DNA from: an uncultured Phycisphaerales bacterium
GTDB lineage: Bacteria > Planctomycetota > Phycisphaerae > WQYP01
NCBI GenBank assembly: GCA_937901265.1
Contig: CALCHA010000489.1
Coordinates: 1 to 6,999, forward strand
Direction: 5' to 3'
DNA: 6,999 nucleotides
The notes under the pieces were generated by a model, which was not told the origin of the DNA, ran no database searches, and was given only the letters and a program-made list of their open reading frames with translations. Positions 1 to 6,232 of the stretch are shown here, in pieces (position 1 is the stretch's first letter; each line of letters begins with the position of its first letter). Both the position numbers and the translations under genes were made by a program.

Positions 1-1809
1 CAGGCCAGCACGCCTTTTCAGAAACTCCGCCGCAACCTGCTGCTGCTGCTGCAACTCCTGATCCTCGCGGCGCTGGTGCTGACGCTGATGCGCCCGGTCA
101 TCCAGGCCCACGCCACCCAGAGCCACGCCGGCGTGATCGTGATCGACGCCACCGCCAGCATGCAGACCCGCGACGGCGGCACGGGCGGCGAAACCCGCCT
201 GGACCGCGCCAAGGCCGAGGCCCGCAAACTGGTCGCCGCCATGCGCCCCGGCGACCGCCTTATGCTCATCGCCGATGGCGGCGGGCTCTCGCAGGTACGT
301 TCGGGCTTCTCCGCCAGCAAGGCGGAGCTCCAGGGGCTCATTGACACCATTCGTCCCGCCGACACCAGCAGTGATCTCTCTGAATCCCTGCTCCTGGCGA
401 GCACCAGCCTGCGGGCCATCGGCGAGGGGGGCAGCGCGGCGTCAAAAACCGAGGCCCTGGCTGCCGGCAAAATTTATCTCTTCTCCGACGGCTCGGGCAT
501 CCGCGTCCCCGACGTGATGGGCCAGGACAACAAACTCCTCGAGTTCATCAAGATCGGCACCTCGGACCACAGCGTCGGCGTCACCGCGCTTTCCATCCTC
601 CCCGTCGCCAAAGAAGCGGGCGCCTACCAGGTCTTCGTCGGGCTGAAAAATGCCTGGAGTGTCGAACGCCGCGTGGGCGTCATGCTGGCCCTCAATGACA
701 AAGACGCGTTCCTCCCGGGACAGGGCCAGTTCGTCACCCTCCCGCCCAACGGCCAAGGGGCGGCCGTGTTCGAGAAAGTGGTATCGGGCCCGGGCAAGCT
801 GTTCGTGCGGGTGGATGACGCCGACGATGACTTTCCGCTCGACAACACCGCCTACGGCCTGCTGGAGCCGCCCCGCTTGCCGCGCGTCGTGCTGGTCACC
901 GCCGGCAACGAAATGCTCGAACGCTTCATCAAGACGCTGGTGAACGTCCACAAGGCCGAGGGCCAGATTCTCGCCCCCGGAGCCTACTCCCCGGACATCC
1001 CCGCCGACCTGGTGATCTTCGACGGTTTCGTGCCCGACGCCGACAAAATGCCCAAAGCCGACACGCTGCTCCTGCGCCCGACACTGGCCGGCGCGGGCGA
1101 TGCCGGCGGGTTCAAGGTGATCTCCGAAATGGACAACCCGGTGGTCCTGCGGACCAACCTGGAAAGCCCGCTGATGCAGGCGGTGGAGCTGGGGGAGCTG
1201 CAGTTGTCGCGTGCCCTGGTGCTGGAACGCGACCCGCAGGCGACCGAGCTTGTGAGCGCCCCGGAATCGCCCCTCGTCGAGTACAAGGATGTCGCCGGCT
1301 CGCGGCGCTACATCGTGGCGTTCAGTCCGCTGCTGGAGAGCAACTGGTACAAGCTGCCGACGTTTTTGATCTTTCTGCAGAACGTGCTCAACGACACGCG
1401 CATGCGCCATTACATCGGCATTCCGGAAATCCTCGCCGCCGGGACGCCCGCGCGGCTCTGGGACATCGGCGGCGACGTGCCTCGTGCGAAGGTGCGCATC
1501 ACCGAACCCGACGGAACCACCGTTGCCGTGGAGAGTCAAAACAACGCGGTCGAATTTTCCGGCACGGACCATGTGGGGTTCTATGATGTGACCGGGCCCA
1601 ACAACCAGCAGGCGGTGTTCGCCGTGAACGTGCTCTCGGCCACGGAATCGGACATCCGCCCGCGGTCGTTACAGTCGCGCACGGGCGGCAACGTGGAGGA
1701 GGCGGGCAGCATCGCGGCGGTGAACCGCGAAGTCTGGCCGTGGGTGGCGGCCGCGGCGCTGGCCTTCCTGCTGCTCGAATGGTGGGTGTATCACCGCCGC
1801 ATCGCCTGA
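1..1809 (+). CDS. BatA-like VWA-domain membrane protein (5' partial)
   Basis: The reading frame is open from base 1, so the gene starts upstream; 602 residues are visible. A GTG at 76 is in frame, but the 25 codons before it encode a basic LRRN stretch running into a leucine-rich membrane helix (visible residues about 11-30). That arrangement is typical of the end of the BatA/aerotolerance N-terminal region, so GTG 76 is not the true start. A von Willebrand A domain follows. Its metal-site motif reads D-A-T-A-S (residues 49-53) instead of the usual DxSxS, and a later strand ends in FSDG (Asp163). The C-terminus carries a second hydrophobic helix (about 578-597) ending in a Trp-rich, His/Arg-rich tail, so the VWA domain lies between two membrane anchors. 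The family is often encoded beside MoxR ATPase and DUF58 genes and is linked to envelope or stress functions, with no enzymatic reaction known. Those neighbours would be upstream, outside the window. The family call is fairly sure; the role is not. Confidence 0.85.
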   Translation, partial: QASTPFQKLRRNLLLLLQLLILAALVLTLMRPVIQAHATQSHAGVIVIDATASMQTRDGGTGGETRLDRAKAEARKLVAAMRPGDRLMLIADGGGLSQVRSGFSASKAELQGLIDTIRPADTSSDLSESLLLASTSLRAIGEGGSAASKTEALAAGKIYLFSDGSGIRVPDVMGQDNKLLEFIKIGTSDHSVGVTALSILPVAKEAGAYQVFVGLKNAWSVERRVGVMLALNDKDAFLPGQGQFVTLPPNGQGAAVFEKVVSGPGKLFVRVDDADDDFPLDNTAYGLLEPPRLPRVVLVTAGNEMLERFIKTLVNVHKAEGQILAPGAYSPDIPADLVIFDGFVPDADKMPKADTLLLRPTLAGAGDAGGFKVISEMDNPVVLRTNLESPLMQAVELGELQLSRALVLERDPQATELVSAPESPLVEYKDVAGSRRYIVAFSPLLESNWYKLPTFLIFLQNVLNDTRMRHYIGIPEILAAGTPARLWDIGGDVPRAKVRITEPDGTTVAVESQNNAVEFSGTDHVGFYDVTGPNNQQAVFAVNVLSATESDIRPRSLQSRTGGNVEEAGSIAAVNREVWPWVAAAALAFLLLEWWVYHRRIA

Positions 1810-1814
1810 GACGG

Positions 1815-1838
1815 GCGTGGCTGAAAAAGCAGCCGCGC
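1815..1838 (+). terminator. Hairpin just after the VWA gene, possible terminator
   Basis: GCGTGGCTG (1815-1823) pairs with CAGCCGCGC (1830-1838) through nine pairs, including one G-U wobble, around the loop AAAAAG. It begins 6 nt after the stop codon. No T-run follows, so it is not a canonical intrinsic terminator. It could be a processing or 3'-end stabilising structure, or chance in GC-rich DNA. Confidence 0.35.
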
Positions 1839-1872
1839 GCAGCGCCGCAACGGGCGGCCCAATGAGCGTGTG

Positions 1873-1886
1873 CCCGCGTTCGCGGG
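1873..1886 (+). promoter_or_regulatory. Small hairpin upstream of the ribosome binding site of the TPR-zincin gene
   Basis: CCCGCGTTCGCGGG forms a 5-bp stem with a GTTC loop (6 bp if drawn with a 2-nt loop). It ends 7 nt before the AGGGGAG Shine-Dalgarno at 1894-1900. It could affect translation initiation or RNA stability; no function can be shown from the sequence. Confidence 0.25.
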
Positions 1887-1907
1887 ATGTTGTAGGGGAG
1901 ATCTCCG

Positions 1908-4900
1908 ATGAACCACCGCCGCCCGCCGGCCACCCTCCTTGGCGCCGCCGTGAGCGCCGCCCTGAGCGTGACGTTGCTCGCCACCGGCCTTTGCTTTCTG
2001 ACCCCGCGGGCGCTGGCCGCAGACGATCCCGCGCCCGCGGTCGCCCCCGATCCCACCGACGCCCCGCTTCCCGGCGGCGAAAAAACCGGCGACCCGAAGC
2101 CCGACGCCGCGCCTGAGAAAAAAGACCAGGACGATATCCGCAACGCGATCAGTGACCTCTCCCTCGTCCGCGGCATGCAAAAGCTCGCCAAGCCGCAGCC
2201 CGCCTCCCTCGCCACCACCCTCGCCAACCAGCCCTATTTCACCCCGCCAGTGCGTGCCCGCAAGCAGCTTTTCTTCGGCCTGTACGAGCAGGCCGAGGAA
2301 GGGTACGGCCAACTGCTGCGCGGCGAACCGAAGAACCAGGAATACCTCGAAGGCTATCTGGAAAGCATCCTCCGCCAGGGGCACCGCTCTGACCTGGCGC
2401 GTTTCGACAGCAAGCTCGCCCCGCTGACGGCCGAACAGCGCTCCACCCCCCGCATGATCCGTCTCCGCGCCGACGCACTGATCGGCGAGGGGAAGCGCGG
2501 CGATGCCCGGGCGCTGCTGAAGGCGTTTGTGGACGCCCATCCGACGCTGGAGAAAAAAACGCTCGACCCGGAAGTCGTCGCGGTCTTTGGGGCCTATGGG
2601 CAGGCGTTGGAGGATGCGGCCGAGTTTCCCGCGGCTGCGGCGATCTACGAAAAGCTCACCCCGCTGGCAGAAGGAACGATGCCGGAGGATCCGCTCGCGG
2701 CCACGGAAATCGCCCGCGCGGTGGAGCGAGACGCCGTGCTCACCGCCACGGGGCGCGACAAGCATCGCAGCGTCCTCTACATGCTTTCGCAAATCACCAC
2801 CAGCGACGCCACCTACTGGCCCGCGAAGCTGCTCGAGGCCGACATTCTCGCCGCCGCCCACAACGACAAGGACACCGGCGCCGCTGTCGGCGAGGTACTG
2901 GATCTCAACCCCAATGAGCTCCATGCGCGTTTTCTCGCGGTGGATCACGCCATGGACGCCTACAACTTTGAGGCCGCCGCACGCGCCATCGACGACATCG
3001 CCGACCGCTCCGACACGCCGGCGGTGGCGGCCTACAAGGGGCGGCTGCTGCTCAAGGAACGCCTGCCAGAGCAGGCCCTCACGCCCCTGCTCGATGCCGT
3101 CAGCCGCGATCCCGGCGACGCCAGGGCCCGCGGCTGGCTGGCGGGGGCCTACTACCTTTTGAACGTTCCTGCCAAAATGGAGGAACAGCTCCACGCCCTG
3201 ACCATGGGTCCCGGCGGGGGGCCCCACCCGGTGGCGCTGTTCGAGGCCGCGGAAATCCTGCGCGATGCCCGCCAGTACCCGCTCGCTGAAAAGCTCTACA
3301 TTCAGGCCGATCAGGAAGCGGCGTGGTGGTCGGAACCCTCCTCCGCGCTGGCGCAGCTTTATCTGGAAACCGGCGAGGAGGACAAGGCCCGCACCGCTTA
3401 TGACAAGGCCTTCAACATCGACCCCTACAACATGCGCGCGTACAACCAGATCACGCTGCTGGACATGCTTGCCAAGTTCGCCACCATCGAAAGCAAATCG
3501 CGCCTCCCCGGCACCAATCAGCCGGCGTTCATCATCCGCTACGACAAGAAGGACGAAGTTCTCGCCGAGATGGCCGTCGATTGGATGGAGAAAATCCGCC
3601 CCGAGATCTGGTCCTACTTTCAGATCACCTCTCTTCCCGCGCCGACCCAGATCGAGCTCTTTCCCGACCACGCGCAATTCGGCGTCCGTACCACCGGGCT
3701 GCCCTGGATCGGCACCGTTGGCGCCACCACCGGCAACGTCATCGCCATGGACGTTCCGCGCGGCGGCGGCCAGAACCTGGTAGGCCCGTTTGACTGGGCT
3801 CGCGTCCTGCGTCACGAGTACACCCACACCGTCACCCTCGCCATGACCCACAACCGCATCCCTCACTGGCTCACCGAAGCCGCCGCCTGCAACCAGGAAC
3901 AAGCCCCGCGCGATTGGGAAAATTGCCAGCTGCTGGCTTCCAATTACCGCGCCGGCACGCTCTTCAAAATCGCCGACCTCAACTGGGGCTTCATCAAGCC
4001 CAAACGCTCCATCGACCGCCAGCTCGCCTACATGCAGTCGCAGTGGATCTACGAATACCTCATCGCCACCTATGGCCTGCCGAAAATGCTCGACTTCCTG
4101 AAGGCCTTCGACGAGGGCAAGACCGAACCGCAGGCCTGGCCCATCGTCTATGGCAAAACCATGGAGGAGGTGGACAAGGACTTTCACACGTGGGCGGGAA
4201 AGCAGATCGAATCCTGGGGGCTGCCCAGCGATCCCCTGCCCCAGCGCGCCGACCTCGAGGAGGCCCTTAAAAAGAATCCCGGCGATGTCGCCGCCCTGGT
4301 CAACCTGGGCTGGCTGCTGGCCAGCGGCAACGATCTCCCCGGCGCGCAGAAGCAGCTCGAGAAAGCCGTCAGCCTCGACGACAAGAACGTCCGGGCGCGG
4401 GAACTGCTCGGGACGCTGCTGTCGCGCAAAGACAAAGACAAAGGCCGCGCGATGCTCGAGGGCGTGGTGAAGGACGACCCCACCCGCCCGGTGGCGGTGC
4501 GCACGCTGGGCCTGCTTGCGATGGGCCGCAAGGATTACCCCGACGCCGAAAAATGGTTCCTGCAACTGCAGCAGCTCCGCCCGCTGGATGATGCGAGCTA
4601 CACCAACCTCGCGGGGATTTACCTGCTCAACAAGGACACAAAAAAGGCGGCGGCGCAGCTTGAGGAGTTGTGCCTGCATGAACAGAAAGACGACCGTATT
4701 CCACGCCGCCTCTCGGAGCTTTACGTCAGCGAAAAGGATCTTCCGCAAGCGCGCAGCGCGGCGTTCCGCGCCATTCGGATCAACCCCTACAACGCCCTCA
4801 ACCATTTGACGATGGGCAACATCCTGCTGGCCCAGAAGCAGCCGCGGGAAGCGATCGAGTATTTCCAGCACGCCACCGAGCTGCAGCCCGGACAGGTGGT

Positions 4901-5024
4901 CTGCTGGGAAGGCCTCGCCGACGCGAAGGGCGACAGCGGCGACAAGCCCGGCGCCGCGGCAGCTGCAAAAAAGGCGGTGGCCCTGCGTCCCGATACCGCC
5001 GCGAAGAAGTGGCTGATACCCTGA
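1908..5024 (+). CDS. Exported TPR protein with central Peptidase_MA-like zinc metalloprotease domain
   Basis: The protein has 1038 residues. The ATG follows a good AGGGGAG site with 7 nt spacing and opens a clear signal peptide: basic MNHRRPP, hydrophobic core about 9-31, and a likely cleavage after Ala37 (A-L-A|A-D). An Ala/Pro/Asp-rich linker (38-72) follows. Helical TPR-like segments run from about 112 to 510, with a clear unit at 480-508 ending IDPYN. The central region (about 540-770) resembles Peptidase_MA/gluzincin domains: HEYTH at 636-640 supplies two zinc-ligand histidines and catalytic Glu637, and WLTE places a probable third ligand at Glu657, 17 residues on. The next residue is Ala where this family usually has Gly. 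About seven further TPR units fill 795-1030, each near 33 residues. The protein is probably periplasmic or surface-located, with TPR arms binding partners and the zincin acting on an unknown substrate. The gene lies 98 nt after the VWA gene and may be co-transcribed with it. The domain calls are secure; proteolytic activity is inferred. Confidence 0.9.
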   Translation: MNHRRPPATLLGAAVSAALSVTLLATGLCFLTPRALAADDPAPAVAPDPTDAPLPGGEKTGDPKPDAAPEKKDQDDIRNAISDLSLVRGMQKLAKPQPASLATTLANQPYFTPPVRARKQLFFGLYEQAEEGYGQLLRGEPKNQEYLEGYLESILRQGHRSDLARFDSKLAPLTAEQRSTPRMIRLRADALIGEGKRGDARALLKAFVDAHPTLEKKTLDPEVVAVFGAYGQALEDAAEFPAAAAIYEKLTPLAEGTMPEDPLAATEIARAVERDAVLTATGRDKHRSVLYMLSQITTSDATYWPAKLLEADILAAAHNDKDTGAAVGEVLDLNPNELHARFLAVDHAMDAYNFEAAARAIDDIADRSDTPAVAAYKGRLLLKERLPEQALTPLLDAVSRDPGDARARGWLAGAYYLLNVPAKMEEQLHALTMGPGGGPHPVALFEAAEILRDARQYPLAEKLYIQADQEAAWWSEPSSALAQLYLETGEEDKARTAYDKAFNIDPYNMRAYNQITLLDMLAKFATIESKSRLPGTNQPAFIIRYDKKDEVLAEMAVDWMEKIRPEIWSYFQITSLPAPTQIELFPDHAQFGVRTTGLPWIGTVGATTGNVIAMDVPRGGGQNLVGPFDWARVLRHEYTHTVTLAMTHNRIPHWLTEAAACNQEQAPRDWENCQLLASNYRAGTLFKIADLNWGFIKPKRSIDRQLAYMQSQWIYEYLIATYGLPKMLDFLKAFDEGKTEPQAWPIVYGKTMEEVDKDFHTWAGKQIESWGLPSDPLPQRADLEEALKKNPGDVAALVNLGWLLASGNDLPGAQKQLEKAVSLDDKNVRARELLGTLLSRKDKDKGRAMLEGVVKDDPTRPVAVRTLGLLAMGRKDYPDAEKWFLQLQQLRPLDDASYTNLAGIYLLNKDTKKAAAQLEELCLHEQKDDRIPRRLSELYVSEKDLPQARSAAFRAIRINPYNALNHLTMGNILLAQKQPREAIEYFQHATELQPGQVVCWEGLADAKGDSGDKPGAAAAAKKAVALRPDTAAKKWLIP

Positions 5025-5059
5025 CCGGGCGACGGCTCGTCGAGCGGCCGCAGGCCCGG
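5025..5059 (+). terminator. GC-rich inverted repeat after the TPR-zincin gene, weak terminator candidate
   Basis: CCGGGC (5025-5030), immediately after the stop codon, is complementary to GCCCGG (5054-5059). A smaller GCTC-GTC-GAGC hairpin (5035-5045) lies inside. No T-run follows. The position between two apparent transcription units fits a transcription end, but the pairing could arise by chance at this base composition. Confidence 0.25.
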
Positions 5060-5080
5060 CCCGATCGCATGTTGGCCCCA

Positions 5081-5109
5081 TGGAGCGAACCGGTTCCCTC
5101 CGCTACAAT
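5081..5109 (+). promoter_or_regulatory. Probable promoter of the mazG-like gene
   Basis: TACAAT at 5104-5109 matches the sigma-70-type -10 consensus at five of six positions. The hexamer 17 nt upstream, TGGAGC (5081-5086), matches the -35 consensus at only three of six. AACCGGTTC lies between them (5088-5096). The same AACCGG/TTC/GCTACA build recurs at 5542-5560 before the next gene set, which supports a real promoter. The start codon is 28 nt downstream of the -10 box. Confidence 0.5.
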
Positions 5110-5136
5110 CCCCCCTCTGCTTGTTGAGGCCCCGCC

Positions 5137-5406
5137 ATGACCATCCGTGAATTCCAGGAACACATCCGCACCCGCTACGGCACGCGCGATGCCGAGCGCG
5201 GCACCTGGCCCACCTTTGGCTGGTTCATGGAGGAAGTCGGCGAACTCGCCTCCGCGCTCCACGACGTCGACCAGCAGAACAAAGAAGAAGAATTCGCCGA
5301 CGTCTTCGCCTGGCTCTGCACCCTCGCCAACATCAACGGTGTCGACCTCCACCAGGCCCTCCACGACAAATATTTCAAAGGCGGCGGCCCTCAAGGTTAC
5401 AAATAA
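5137..5406 (+). CDS. MazG-like nucleotide pyrophosphohydrolase, single domain
   Basis: This 89-residue all-alpha protein has the MazG metal-binding pattern: E32-E33-V-G-E36, then E52-F-A-D55 after 15 residues, matching EExxE...ExxD. These acidic residues hold Mg2+ in the family, which hydrolyses nucleoside triphosphates (often non-canonical or damaged ones) to the monophosphate and pyrophosphate in the cytoplasm. The Lys/Gly-rich tail (KYFKGGGPQGYK) is also typical. It is about the size of short stand-alone MazG homologues and much shorter than the two-domain E. coli MazG. The ATG has GAGG at 5126-5129 with 7 nt spacing, and its own promoter lies just upstream. A small membrane ORF follows after 12 nt. 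Family confidence is high; the preferred nucleotide cannot be read from sequence. Confidence 0.88.
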   Translation: MTIREFQEHIRTRYGTRDAERGTWPTFGWFMEEVGELASALHDVDQQNKEEEFADVFAWLCTLANINGVDLHQALHDKYFKGGGPQGYK

Positions 5407-5418
5407 GAAAGGATTCCC

Positions 5419-5538
5419 ATGATTCTCGAATCGCTCATCGGTGCCTGCTTCTTCGCCGGCATCGTCGCCATCCTCAGCGTCCCCTGGCTGATCGCCCCCC
5501 CCCAGGACACCGACGCCCACGGCGACCGCCATTCGTGA
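5419..5538 (+). CDS. Single-pass membrane microprotein, 39 residues
   Basis: A complete short ORF runs from ATG to TGA and encodes 39 residues. It starts 12 nt after the mazG stop and has AAGGA at 5409-5413 with 5 nt spacing. Residues 4-26 form a hydrophobic helix (LIGACFFAGIVAIL and onward), followed by a short polar tail rich in Asp and His (QDTDAHGDRHS). Third codon positions are mostly C, as in the neighbouring genes, which supports real coding. It is probably co-transcribed with mazG. I do not recognise a family and assign no function. A run of nine C (5495-5503) inside the gene means one sequencing error there would change the tail. The alternative is a chance ORF; the ribosome site, spacing and helix argue against that. 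Confidence 0.6.
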   Translation: MILESLIGACFFAGIVAILSVPWLIAPPQDTDAHGDRHS

Positions 5539-5560
5539 GCCAACCGGGTTCTGCTACACT
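5532..5560 (+). promoter_or_regulatory. Probable promoter of the toxin-antitoxin operon
   Basis: TGCTACACT at 5552-5560 is an extended -10 element (TGn plus TACACT). The hexamer 17 nt upstream of the -10 is TTCGTG (5532-5537), only a weak -35, and overlaps the end of the microprotein gene. AACCGGGTTC at 5542-5551 resembles the element at 5088-5096 before mazG. The expected transcript start near 5567 leaves a leader of about 33 nt. Type II antitoxins often repress their own promoter, so an operator may lie here. Confidence 0.5.
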
Positions 5561-5588
5561 GGCGGCATCGGCGCCGGCACTGTCCCTC

Positions 5589-5592
5589 GGAG
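5589..5592 (+). promoter_or_regulatory. Ribosome binding site choosing the first of two ATGs for the DUF433 gene
   Basis: GGAG lies 7 nt before the ATG at 5600 and 13 nt before a second in-frame ATG at 5606. The spacing favours 5600. The second ATG could be the ancestral start if the upstream copy of GCCATGACC came with an insertion event. Confidence 0.5.
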
Positions 5593-5599
5593 CATCGCC

Positions 5600-5881
5600 A
5601 TGACCATGGCCACTGAACATCCCTACATTGTGCGCGACGAGGCCATCCTCGGTGGAGAGCCCATCGTCAAAGGAACGCGTACGCCGGTCCGCGCGATTGT
5701 CGAGAATTGGCGCATGGGAATCGCTCCTGAGGACATTCCTCAGCACTTGCCGCACCTCACGCTTGCCCATGTTTTCGATGCTCTCAGTTATTTCGCCGAC
5801 CATCAGCCGGAAATCCTCCAGCACATCGATCGCAATCGCATTCCGGACGACCTGATTGACCCTCGCTCGCATCCTTCATGA
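5600..5881 (+). CDS. DUF433-family antitoxin
   Basis: This 93-residue protein carries the DUF433 signature. Residues 16-30 read ILGGEPIVKGTRTPV, matching the family core (I-x-GG-x-P-x-x-x-GTR-x-PV). A second conserved block, PHLT...V-x-DALSYFADHQPEI (51-72), follows. The family is a small DNA-binding-like fold commonly found as the antitoxin partner of DUF5615 or PIN proteins, as in the VapB45-type arrangement of Mycobacterium tuberculosis. It would bind and silence the toxin encoded next and probably repress the operon. Its stop overlaps the toxin start by 4 nt (ATGA), so translation is likely coupled with antitoxin made first. Base composition is clearly less GC-rich than the downstream glcD gene, suggesting horizontal acquisition. 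Family and pairing are well supported; antitoxin activity is inferred. Confidence 0.88.
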   Translation: MTMATEHPYIVRDEAILGGEPIVKGTRTPVRAIVENWRMGIAPEDIPQHLPHLTLAHVFDALSYFADHQPEILQHIDRNRIPDDLIDPRSHPS

Positions 5882-6225
5882 GTCAGCTCTTTGCCACTCT
5901 CTATCTCGATGAGGACGTCGACGTTCTCGTGGCCACGCTGCTGAAATCGCGCGGCTGGGATTCCATCACCACACGTGATGCGGGCATGAGCGGGAAGACG
6001 GACCCGGATCAATTGGCCTATGCAGCCGCGAACGGGCTAACCCTCGTAACCCACAACCGCGACGATTTTCTGAAGCTCGCGGACAAATATCGTTTCGCCG
6101 GCATGTCCCACGCAGGCATCATTATCGCTGTTCGTCGCCATCCTTACGAGCTGACGAAACGCCTGGCTTCCCTGCTCGATCAAGTCAGTGCTGAGGAATT
6201 CGTCAATCAAGTCTTCTATATTTGA
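5878..6225 (+). CDS. DUF5615 PIN-like toxin
   Basis: This 115-residue protein matches the DUF5615 PIN-like pattern. An N-terminal strand leads to L-D-E-D (D11, E12, D13). A central D-P-D-Q-L-A-Y-A-A segment (D42, D44) is followed by LVTHNRDDF (56-64; D62 and D63), the usual second acidic cluster. PIN-fold proteins of this kind are metal-dependent ribonucleases, and in toxin-antitoxin pairs they block translation by cutting RNA. The acidic residues expected for metal binding are present, so the toxin looks intact. No separate Shine-Dalgarno is visible; the ATG overlaps the antitoxin stop (ATGA), implying translational coupling. The length is normal for the family. It could instead be a non-toxic PIN-like protein, but the DUF433 partner makes the toxin reading likelier. 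RNA target unknown. Confidence 0.87.
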   Translation: MSQLFATLYLDEDVDVLVATLLKSRGWDSITTRDAGMSGKTDPDQLAYAAANGLTLVTHNRDDFLKLADKYRFAGMSHAGIIIAVRRHPYELTKRLASLLDQVSAEEFVNQVFYI

Positions 6226-6232
6226 AGTTGCC

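Noticed and set aside
76..78. GTG at 76 as the start of the VWA gene
   Set aside because: It falls inside a membrane helix whose upstream half is encoded in the same open frame and is characteristic of the family. The true start lies before base 1.
442..1572. A 376-codon minus-strand open frame antisense to the VWA gene
   Set aside because: The His/Arg/Val/Gly-rich translation has no family motif and opposes a well-supported gene. It is a composition effect.
1791..5081. A 1096-codon open frame on the minus strand covering the whole TPR-zincin gene
   Set aside because: It mirrors a GC-rich gene whose opposite frame rarely meets stop codons. The translation is rich in Gly, Arg and Val with no recognisable domain, whereas the + strand product has a signal peptide, zincin motif and TPRs.
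5569..5576. CGGCGCCG palindrome downstream of the toxin-antitoxin promoter as an operator
   Set aside because: The position is suitable, but an 8-bp GC-only palindrome is expected by chance in this composition and it has no second copy.
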